From Serratia sp. UGAL515B_01 (GTDB lineage: Bacteria; Pseudomonadota; Gammaproteobacteria; Enterobacterales; Enterobacteriaceae), in contig NZ_CP109901.1 of the NCBI RefSeq assembly GCF_033095805.1, forward strand, positions 806,001 through 870,000: 64,000 nt of DNA, read 5' to 3'. Made by a program: the position numbers and the translations under genes. Each line of letters opens with the position of its first letter. Position 1 is the stretch's first letter. The notes beneath the pieces are model-generated. The model was given only the letters and a program-made list of their open reading frames with translations, made no database searches and was not told the origin of the DNA. Shown here in pieces: positions 57,531 through 64,000 of this stretch.

Positions 57531-58382
57531 TTAGATTAGATCGACCTGCTGATTGTCGATCAGTCGGGCTTTGCCCAGCCAGGCAGCCATCAGCACTACT
57601 GCTCGGCGGCTCTCCAAACTTAAAGGTTGCAAAGTATCCGCATCGCGAATAAACAGTTCATCCGGTGTGAAACCTACGGCAAGCAGTTTATCGACTGCTT
57701 GAGTCAACAGTTCTTCAACGTGGTGTTCACCGTTGCCGAGTTGTTCTGCCAACTCGTTCATGATCTTGCTCAATTGTGGAGCGATCTTACGTTCTTTAGC
57801 GGTGAGATAACCATTACGTGAACTGAGTGCTAAGCCATCTTTAGCTCGTACGGTGGGCACCCCAATGATATCGATATCGTAGCCCATATCCGCGACCATT
57901 TTTCGGATCAATGCTAACTGTTGGTAGTCCTTTTCACCGAAGCATGCCAGATCGGGTTGCACTAGATTAAACAATTTGCTGACGATAGTGGAAACGCCAC
58001 GAAAATGCCCTGGTCGACTGGCTCCTTCCAACATGGTGGAGATCCCCGGAACATCGACGCTAGTTTGTTCATCAAGACCTTGAGGATAAATTTCCGCAGG
58101 TGCTGGGGCAAAGATCAAATCAACGTTACGACGATCCAGTTTTTCACAGTCTTCCTGCAGAGTGCGTGGGTAACGCGCCAGATCGTCCGGGCGTTCGAAT
58201 TGCATCGGGTTAACGAAAATACTCACAACCACAATATCTGCACGGGCGCGTGCTTCTTCAACCAGCATCATATGGCCTTCATGCAGATTGCCCATGGTCG
58301 GCACCAGAGCGATGCGTTTACCCTCTTGCCGCCAGCGGCGGATTTGCTGGCGCAGCAGTAGCAGGGTTTCGATAATTACCAT
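57531..58382 (-). CDS. panC: Pantothenate synthetase PanC
   Basis: This 283-residue ligase joins pantoate and beta-alanine with ATP. The HIGH-like motif is [18 protein letters not shown]. Other conserved parts are [35 protein letters not shown] and a KMSKS-like [10 protein letters not shown]. It follows panB with a 56-base gap on the minus strand. Confidence 0.97.
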   Translation of the reverse strand: MVIIETLLLLRQQIRRWRQEGKRIALVPTMGNLHEGHMMLVEEARARADIVVVSIFVNPMQFERPDDLARYPRTLQEDCEKLDRRNVDLIFAPAPAEIYPQGLDEQTSVDVPGISTMLEGASRPGHFRGVSTIVSKLFNLVQPDLACFGEKDYQQLALIRKMVADMGYDIDIIGVPTVRAKDGLALSSRNGYLTAKERKIAPQLSKIMNELAEQLGNGEHHVEELLTQAVDKLLAVGFTPDELFIRDADTLQPLSLESRRAVVLMAAWLGKARLIDNQQVDLI

Positions 58383-58438
58383 TCTTTAACTCCTTGAGGT
58401 GTAACCGTCAGCGTGCAGCCTTATTTTCAGTTGCTCAC

Positions 58439-59233
58439 TCAATTGAACGAGTGTTCTTCATCGGGGTAGATGCCTTGCTCTACTTCCTGAATATACTGGC
58501 GAATGGCACTGCGGATATCACCACTCTGCGCCAGAAAATTTTTAACAAATTTAGGGGTATGCCCGCCGGTTATTCCTAAAGCGTCATGCATCACCAGGAT
58601 CTGACCATCGGTGGCTTTGCCAGCGCCAATACCGATGACCGGGATCGATAAAGCCTCGGTGACCTTCTGTGCCAGTTCAGTCGGCACGCATTCCAGTACC
58701 AGCAGTTGTATCCCTGCCAATTCCAGGTTTTTTGCATCTTCCAGTAGCTGTTTGGCTGCCAATTCGTCACGCCCTTGTACTTTGTAACCACCAAAGACGT
58801 TCACAGATTGCGGAGTAAGACCAAGATGGCCACAGACAGGAACGGCACGTTCCGTGAGCATTTTCACCGTTTCGTATAGCCAACTGCCACCCTCCAGTTT
58901 GACCATATTTGCCCCGGCACGCATCAGCTCCGCTGCACTGGTAAATGCTTGTTCTGGTGTGGCATAACTCATGAAGGGTAAATCGGCCAGCAGCAGGCTA
59001 GCGGGTGCACCACGGCGTACTGCACGGGTATGGTAGGCAACGTCGGCAACGGTAACAGGGAGCGTTGAGTCATGACCTTGCAAGGTCATACCTAACGAGT
59101 CGCCAACCAGCAACACCTTAATACCTTGTTCTTCAAACAGCTGTGCGAAGCTGGCGTCGTAAGCCGTTATGGTAGCAAACTTGCGCTGTTCCTGCTTCCA
59201 TTGGCGCAAATGGCTCAAGGTGGTAGGTTTCAT
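58439..59233 (-). CDS. panB: 3-methyl-2-oxobutanoate hydroxymethyltransferase PanB
   Basis: This 264-residue enzyme makes ketopantoate, the first step towards pantothenate. The (beta-alpha)8 barrel has [40 protein letters not shown] (metal Asp) and [21 protein letters not shown] start at ATG 59233, matching the E. coli protein; the ATG just before it (59236) is equally close to AGGAGA. It heads panB-panC. Confidence 0.96.
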   Translation of the reverse strand: MKPTTLSHLRQWKQEQRKFATITAYDASFAQLFEEQGIKVLLVGDSLGMTLQGHDSTLPVTVADVAYHTRAVRRGAPASLLLADLPFMSYATPEQAFTSAAELMRAGANMVKLEGGSWLYETVKMLTERAVPVCGHLGLTPQSVNVFGGYKVQGRDELAAKQLLEDAKNLELAGIQLLVLECVPTELAQKVTEALSIPVIGIGAGKATDGQILVMHDALGITGGHTPKFVKNFLAQSGDIRSAIRQYIQEVEQGIYPDEEHSFN

Positions 59234-59343
59234 CATAACTTCTCCTGAAAATAGCTGCACTGTGGCTGCGGTACTGGGGCAAAGTGTTGTCATTCTACTG
59301 TAACCCTTACGGGGTGGGTAGCATCGATCATGATCGGTAAGAT

Positions 59344-59362
59344 GTTCTTAAGAACCTTATGA
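59344..59362 (+). promoter_or_regulatory. Candidate QseB/PmrA-type box upstream of qseB
   Basis: GTTCTTAAGAAC is a perfect 12-base palindrome with the CTTAAG half site used by PmrA/QseB regulators, followed 4 bases later by TTATGA, a weak second half. It lies 30-50 bases before the qseB start, so autoregulation is possible. The second half site is poor. Confidence 0.4.
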
Positions 59363-59394
59363 TGTAATAGCTGCAAATGCTAAAGGGAGAGTTT

Positions 59395-60057
59395 ATGAGA
59401 ATTTTGTTGATCGAAGATGACAAGTTGATTGGTGATGGCATCAAGGCCGGTTTAACCAAACTGGGTTTTACTATTGATTGGTTCACCGATGGTCTGCTCG
59501 GCAAGAACGCGTTGGAAAGTGCCCCTTATGACGCGGTGATCCTCGATCTCAGCCTGCCGGGAATGGATGGGCTTGATCTCTTACGTCTGTGGCGTCAGTC
59601 AGGACATGATGTGCCAGTGTTGATTCTCACTGCGCGTGATGCGTTGGAACAGCGTATTAACGGGTTACAAAATGGAGCGGATGACTATCTGTGCAAACCT
59701 TTCGCGCTTACCGAAGTTGCTGTGCGTTTACAGGCATTGGTCCGCCGTCGTCACGGTCAATTGGCACCTCAATGGAACCACGGTAATGTTGTGTTTGATA
59801 CAGCGTCCCGCAATGTGACCTGTAATGGCGAGTCTGTCACGTTGACACCGCGCGAGCTGGCGGTATTGGAGCTGTTTCTGCTCAACAAAGGAAGAGTATT
59901 GGCACGGGAACTGATCCAGGAAAAACTGTATAACTGGGACGATGAAGTGAGCAGCAACGCAGTTGAGGTTCATATCCATCATTTGCGCCGGAAGTTAGGG
60001 AAAGGCTTTATTCGTACCGTTCATGGCATAGGTTACACGTTGGGAGATGTACCGTGA
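59395..60057 (+). CDS. qseB: Response regulator QseB
   Basis: This 220-residue OmpR/PhoB-type regulator has a receiver domain ([19 protein letters not shown], phospho-Asp in [13 protein letters not shown], Lys in [11 protein letters not shown]) and a winged helix ([32 protein letters not shown]). It is closest to QseB among E. coli regulators. The start ATG 59395 has GGGAGA upstream. It overlaps the sensor gene by 4 bases. It stands between panB and folK, unlike E. coli where qseBC is elsewhere. Confidence 0.92.
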   Translation: MRILLIEDDKLIGDGIKAGLTKLGFTIDWFTDGLLGKNALESAPYDAVILDLSLPGMDGLDLLRLWRQSGHDVPVLILTARDALEQRINGLQNGADDYLCKPFALTEVAVRLQALVRRRHGQLAPQWNHGNVVFDTASRNVTCNGESVTLTPRELAVLELFLLNKGRVLARELIQEKLYNWDDEVSSNAVEVHIHHLRRKLGKGFIRTVHGIGYTLGDVP

Positions 60058-61412
60058 AGTTTCTAAGCTTGCGATTACGTCTGATATTTATCTTCAGCAT
60101 GTTGGCGATATTCACCTGGTGTGCTGCCAGTGCGGTGGCTTGGATGATTACACGCCACAGCATCAACGAAGTCTTTGATACACAACAGATGCTGTTTGCC
60201 AAGCGGTTAGCAACTACTAACCTGGGAGGTCGTCTCACTGCCCAGAATGAGCAAAGTCTGCCGAAAAACAAAACAATTCTGCATCATGGCAAGCGAGGCG
60301 AACAGGAGGAGGACGCGCTGGCGTTTGCTGTTTTTTCTCGTGAGGGCAAAATGTTGCTCAACGACGGAGAAAACGGTACAGACTTTCTGTTTGACGGTAA
60401 ATCAGAAGGTTTTATCGATAGTAAACTGAAAGGCGATAGCGATAGTTGGCGGTTACTTTGGCTGAACAGCCCAGATGATCGCTACCGTATTGTTGTTGGT
60501 CAAGAGTGGGAATATCGTCAGGATATGGCGTTGGATATGGTCACAGGGCAATTGGTTCCGTGGCTGGTGACGTTACCGATCCTGATGTTGTTGATGGCCT
60601 TGATGGTGGGCCGTGAACTCAGGCCGTTACGCGAAGTGGCTACAGGGTTACGACATCGGGCTCCAGACGATGCTTCGCTGTTGGATGTTCAGCAAGTACC
60701 AACAGAAGTTCGTCCACTTGTCGATGCGCTCAATACGCTGTTCGCACGTATCAATATCATGTTGCTGCGCGAGCGACGCTTCACTTCAGATGCTGCCCAT
60801 GAGTTGCGCAGCCCACTGACGGCATTGCGGGTGCAAACCGAAGTGGTGCAGCTCGCAGGTGACGACACGCAAATGCGTGAGCATGCGGTGAAAAATCTGA
60901 CGGTGGGTATCGATCGTGCCACACGATTGGTTGACCAACTGCTCACTCTGTCTCGTCTGGATTCGTTTTCCGACTTAGACGATCTTGAGTCTGTCGATTG
61001 GCGCCAACTGGTTACGGCGACATTCGAAGAACAGGACCACATTGCTCACGCTGCCGGCATTACGCTACGTTATGAGCAGCAAGGAGAACCTTCGCAACTA
61101 TTGGGGCAACGGCTACTGTTATCGTTGCTGGTACGCAATCTGTTAGATAATGCAGTGCGCTATACTCCCGCTGGTGGTTCAGTAACGGTCACACTGACTG
61201 CCAGACAACTCAAGATAGAGGACGATGGCCCCGGCGTAACGGATGAGCACCTTGCCAGATTGGGTGAGCGTTTTTATCGCCCACCGGGACAGGAGCAGAC
61301 GGGGAGTGGGCTGGGGCTTTCAATTGTGCAACTTATTGCTAGCTTACATGGGTTACAAGTGAGCTTTGCTAACCGGCCTGAAGGAGGGTTTATCGCTACG
61401 GTAATATTTTAA
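60054..61412 (+). CDS. qseC: Sensor histidine kinase QseC
   Basis: This 452-residue membrane kinase pairs with QseB. It has two membrane helices ([39 protein letters not shown]) enclosing a periplasmic sensor of about 120 residues. The H box is [20 protein letters not shown], the N box is [15 protein letters not shown], and the G box is [17 protein letters not shown]. The sequence follows E. coli QseC (for example [18 protein letters not shown]). Proposed signals are autoinducer-3 and catecholamines. Confidence 0.92.
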   Translation: MKFLSLRLRLIFIFSMLAIFTWCAASAVAWMITRHSINEVFDTQQMLFAKRLATTNLGGRLTAQNEQSLPKNKTILHHGKRGEQEEDALAFAVFSREGKMLLNDGENGTDFLFDGKSEGFIDSKLKGDSDSWRLLWLNSPDDRYRIVVGQEWEYRQDMALDMVTGQLVPWLVTLPILMLLMALMVGRELRPLREVATGLRHRAPDDASLLDVQQVPTEVRPLVDALNTLFARINIMLLRERRFTSDAAHELRSPLTALRVQTEVVQLAGDDTQMREHAVKNLTVGIDRATRLVDQLLTLSRLDSFSDLDDLESVDWRQLVTATFEEQDHIAHAAGITLRYEQQGEPSQLLGQRLLLSLLVRNLLDNAVRYTPAGGSVTVTLTARQLKIEDDGPGVTDEHLARLGERFYRPPGQEQTGSGLGLSIVQLIASLHGLQVSFANRPEGGFIATVIF

Positions 61413-61428
61413 GCGCCAGAGCTGAGTT

Positions 61429-61920
61429 TTATGTGCTGTGATGCCAAAGTTCCATGCCATTTTTGGGTACGCGCTTCAAGCACTCAGTGAGGAGGGCACC
61501 ATCTGGCAGAACCAACCCGGCAGCAATATCTGCCAGTGGGTAGAGCATGAACTCACGTTCTTTCAGGCCATAATGAGGCACGATCAGCCTGTCAGTATTA
61601 ATGAACTCGTTGCCGTAGAGCATGATATCCAGATCCAGCGTGCGGGGACCCCAACGCTCATCTTTGCGTAACCGCCCCTGGCGACGTTCTATAGCTTGGG
61701 TGTGATCAAGCAATTGCTCAGCTGTCAACTGGGTATCCAGTGCCACTACGGCGTTGAGATAATCCGGCTGGTTTTGCGGCCCAAGCGGTTTAGTACGGTA
61801 AAATGGTGAACAGATGATCAGGGAGCTTTGCGGAATATCTTCTAACGCGCCTAATGCGGCTTTCACCTGCTGTAATGGATGCGCCAGATTGCTTCCCAGC
61901 GCGATATAAACGCGGACCAT
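61429..61920 (-). CDS. folK: HPPK: hydroxymethyl-dihydropterin pyrophosphokinase FolK
   Basis: This 163-residue enzyme adds pyrophosphate to the pterin in folate synthesis. Motifs are YIALGSNLAHPLQQVKAAL, FYRTKPLGPQNQPDYLNAVV and KDERWGPRTLDLDIMLYGNE with the metal-binding Asp pair. It overlaps pcnB by one base and is its downstream neighbour, as in E. coli. Confidence 0.97.
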   Translation of the reverse strand: MVRVYIALGSNLAHPLQQVKAALGALEDIPQSSLIICSPFYRTKPLGPQNQPDYLNAVVALDTQLTAEQLLDHTQAIERRQGRLRKDERWGPRTLDLDIMLYGNEFINTDRLIVPHYGLKEREFMLYPLADIAAGLVLPDGALLTECLKRVPKNGMELWHHST

Positions 61921-63467
61921 TATGACCCTTCTTTATTCGGCGTCCTGCGGCGGGGACGGCGCTGACGCGAACGGCGTGGTGCCGCATCTTCACCCAACGT
62001 ACTCAGCATGTTTTTCTGTTGCGCTGGTGTTGCATCTTGGAATTCATCCCACCATTCTGCCAAACGCAGCATTTCAGGGTTATTTTCCACTTCTGCGCGT
62101 AGCACCAGCAGATCGAACGCTGCACGGAATTTAGGATGTTCCATCAGCTTGTGCGCACGTTTTCCCTGGCGACGAGACAAACGTAACTGCAATTGCCAGA
62201 TGTCACGTACCAGCGTAGTGATCCGTTTTGGGATAGCCAGTGAACGGCATTCTTCGTCAAGGACGTCGTTCATCGCCAGCGCAAAGGCATCGTAATAAGC
62301 CAACCCACTCTCTTGTGCCAGCTTTTGTGCATGCTCAAGCAGCGGATACCACAGCATGGCCGCAAACAGGAACGCTGGGTTTACGCGCATATTGTTTTGC
62401 AGACGATGATCGGTATTTTTCAGTACCTGTACCAGAATACGCTCCATTGGCGTATCTTGCTGCGGTGTGAAATTGCGCGCAATTAGCGGGAACAGTGGCT
62501 GGAATAGTTGATATTCACATAGCTTGAGGTAGGTTTTATAGCCGTAGCCTGTCTGCAGCAATTTCAGCGATTCTTCAAACAGACGTGCTGGCGGGATTTC
62601 CCGCAGCAGTGAAGCCAACCGAGGGATGGGTTCGGCAGTTTCTTCGCTGAGGCTCATATCCAGCTTGGCGGCGAAGCGAACGGCGCGGAGCATACGCACC
62701 GGGTCTTCACGATAACGAGTTTCTGGATCGCCAATCAGACGGATCACACCCTGTTGCAGGTCGCGTAGGCCGCCCACGTAATCCCGCAAGGTAAAGTCTG
62801 CTACGGCGTAATACAGGCTATTGATGGTGAAATCACGGCGCTGAGCATCCTCTTCAATTGAACCAAAGATGTTATCACGCAATAGCATGCCATTTTGGGT
62901 CTGCTGAGATGAATTCTTGTCTGATTCTTCACTCTGCTCATGATGACCACGAAAAGTAGCAACCTCAATAATTTCTGGCCCGAACATGACATGAGCTAGT
63001 CTGAAACGACGACCAACCAGACGGCAGTTGCGGAACAGTTTGCGTACCTGTTCAGGCGTGGCGTTGGTCGTAATGTCAAAATCCTTGGGTTTTTTGCCGA
63101 GTAACAGATCTCGAACGCCACCGCCAACAAGATAGGCTTCATAGCCGGATTTATTCAGGCGATACAGAACCTTCAAGGCGTTTTCGCTGATATCTTTGCG
63201 TGAGATCGTATGCTGCTCGCGAGGGATCACATCCATTGAGTGTGTTCCCTCTGCCGCCAGCGCCGGTAAGTGCTGACGCGTAACAGGACGATGCGCAGGC
63301 GCCTCTCTACTGTTTTCTGCTAGATGCAGTGGCACTGTGGCTGATTTTTCTGCGGGCGTAATTTCTCCGCGATCTGCTTTTTTATCGCTCGCCGGCGCTT
63401 CATCGCGGTTTAGCTTGTCATCGCGGGTTAGTACCTTACGGCAGAAATTGGCTACTCGGGTAAAAAT
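61920..63467 (-). CDS. pcnB: Poly(A) polymerase I PcnB with AUU start
   Basis: This 515-residue enzyme adds poly(A) tails to RNA 3' ends. The nucleotidyltransferase domain has [20 protein letters not shown] followed by [15 protein letters not shown] and [14 protein letters not shown]. The C-terminus is basic ([18 protein letters not shown]). No ATG fits, but the frame is open upstream to ATT at 63467-63465, giving (M)[16 protein letters not shown], equal to the E. coli N-terminus. GAGG lies 8 bases before the ATT. E. coli pcnB is known to start at AUU, so I extend the gene to there. A GTG at 63335 would remove 44 residues. Confidence 0.93.
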   Translation of the reverse strand: MFTRVANFCRKVLTRDDKLNRDEAPASDKKADRGEITPAEKSATVPLHLAENSREAPAHRPVTRQHLPALAAEGTHSMDVIPREQHTISRKDISENALKVLYRLNKSGYEAYLVGGGVRDLLLGKKPKDFDITTNATPEQVRKLFRNCRLVGRRFRLAHVMFGPEIIEVATFRGHHEQSEESDKNSSQQTQNGMLLRDNIFGSIEEDAQRRDFTINSLYYAVADFTLRDYVGGLRDLQQGVIRLIGDPETRYREDPVRMLRAVRFAAKLDMSLSEETAEPIPRLASLLREIPPARLFEESLKLLQTGYGYKTYLKLCEYQLFQPLFPLIARNFTPQQDTPMERILVQVLKNTDHRLQNNMRVNPAFLFAAMLWYPLLEHAQKLAQESGLAYYDAFALAMNDVLDEECRSLAIPKRITTLVRDIWQLQLRLSRRQGKRAHKLMEHPKFRAAFDLLVLRAEVENNPEMLRLAEWWDEFQDATPAQQKNMLSTLGEDAAPRRSRQRRPRRRTPNKEGS

Positions 63468-63522
63468 GGCACACCTCGATATTGACGGATAAAAATAGTG
63501 ATAACAAAAAAATAGCGGCTAA

Positions 63523-64000
63523 TCATAGCTCACCATAATCCCTTTGAGAATGCTGTTGTGTTTTGACGCAGTGAATAGCCTGTTGACGCGGGACATTCTC
63601 CAACCGCCAATGTTTCACTGCCCAGCTTAATAACAATGACAAATCAAGATCTTGCCAGCATTCTGGTAGCGGCTGGTGCAAAAATGCCAGTGCCTCAATT
63701 AGTACCGGACGCGGATCGCTCAAGGGAAGTGCAGGAGCATGATTTTGCTTCGATAGTTTAAGCCCATTACAACCCAACGCCAGCGGTAAATGGACATATT
63801 CAGGAACGCGAGCTTGTAATTGCCGGTACAGTGCAATCTGGCGCACCGTGGGTTCGATTAGATCGGCACCCCGTACTATTTCGGTAACGCCTTGAAAATC
63901 ATCGTCGATGACGACCGCCAGGTTATAGGCAAACAGGCCGTCACGGCGGCGGATAATGAAATCTTCCTGTGCCAGAGCCCGATCTGCTTGCAGTTCGCCC
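63523..64000 (-). CDS. gluQ: Glutamyl-Q tRNA(Asp) synthetase GluQ (5' partial)
   Basis: About 159 C-terminal residues of GluQRS are present; the gene continues beyond the window. The enzyme glutamylates queuosine in tRNA(Asp). The frame includes [37 protein letters not shown] and the KMSKS-like [10 protein letters not shown]. It precedes pcnB, the order dksA-gluQ-pcnB-folK of Enterobacterales. Confidence 0.95.
   Translation of the reverse strand, partial: GELQADRALAQEDFIIRRRDGLFAYNLAVVIDDDFQGVTEIVRGADLIEPTVRQIALYRQLQARVPEYVHLPLALGCNGLKLSKQNHAPALPLSDPRPVLIEALAFLHQPLPECWQDLDLSLLLSWAVKHWRLENVPRQQAIHCVKTQQHSQRDYGEL

Noticed and set aside
1..64000. CRISPR arrays, rRNA or tRNA genes
   Set aside because: No regularly spaced direct repeats and no rRNA or tRNA sequence were seen on reading both strands.

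Overview
The window is enterobacterial chromosome, most likely from Serratia or a close Yersiniaceae relative. The housekeeping proteins follow the Escherichia coli proteins almost residue for residue (AceE 887 aa, AcnB 865 aa, PanD 126 aa, RsmE 243 aa). The intergenic palindromic repeats and the mid-range base composition fit Serratia-like genomes. The species cannot be fixed from this sequence alone.

Layout. (1) 1-13.1 kb: the right part of an integrated prophage. It holds a Mu/SfV-type contractile tail module in canonical order: sheath, tube, tail-assembly chaperone with a -1 frameshift extension, tape measure, DNA circularisation protein, baseplate hub, spike, gp46, gp47 and gp48 homologues, tail fibre and fibre chaperone. 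A secreted moron gene with its own terminator interrupts the module. After the tail come a small lipoprotein gene, a tandem pair of DinI-like genes behind a near-consensus LexA box, and a tyrosine integrase next to a repeat-rich attachment region. (2) 13.5-24.9 kb: the conserved block glsA-yggN / hemW-rdgB-yggU-yggT / proC-yggS / yggR / ruvX-yqgE-gshB-rsmE-endA-sprT. (3) 25.4-33.5 kb: fumA, then a molybdenum hydroxylase cluster. XdhC-like and MocA-like maturation genes are divergent from a Tat-exported molybdopterin subunit, a 2Fe-2S subunit and a tri-haem cytochrome c whose last codons carry an apparent 1-base deletion. (4) 33.6-49 kb: aroP, pdhR-aceE-aceF-lpd, acnB, yacL, speE-speD and yacC. 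(5) 49-64 kb: cueO under a CueR-type promoter, a decayed patch (DUF4225 remnant cut by an IS6-family transposase remnant), hpt, can, yadGH, yadE, panD, panC-panB, qseBC, folK, pcnB (AUU start) and gluQ.

How it works together. The pdhR-lpd and acnB genes carry carbon from pyruvate into the TCA cycle, and fumA adds a second TCA step. The pan genes make pantothenate, and speED makes spermidine. The molybdo-enzyme cluster looks like a periplasmic oxidation module feeding electrons through c haems. Readable control sites include a LexA box, paired TyrR boxes at aroP, a PdhR operator, a 19-bp-spacer CueR promoter and several intrinsic terminators.

The most notable points are the frameshift site in the phage chaperone gene, the duplicated-motif moron, the SOS-controlled DinI pair, the repeated octamers at the prophage end, the cytochrome frameshift, two inverted copies of a roughly 175-bp MITE-like element, palindromic repeats that supply the 3' ends of host genes, and the conserved AUU start of pcnB. 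I did not find a wholly new defence or mobile system.
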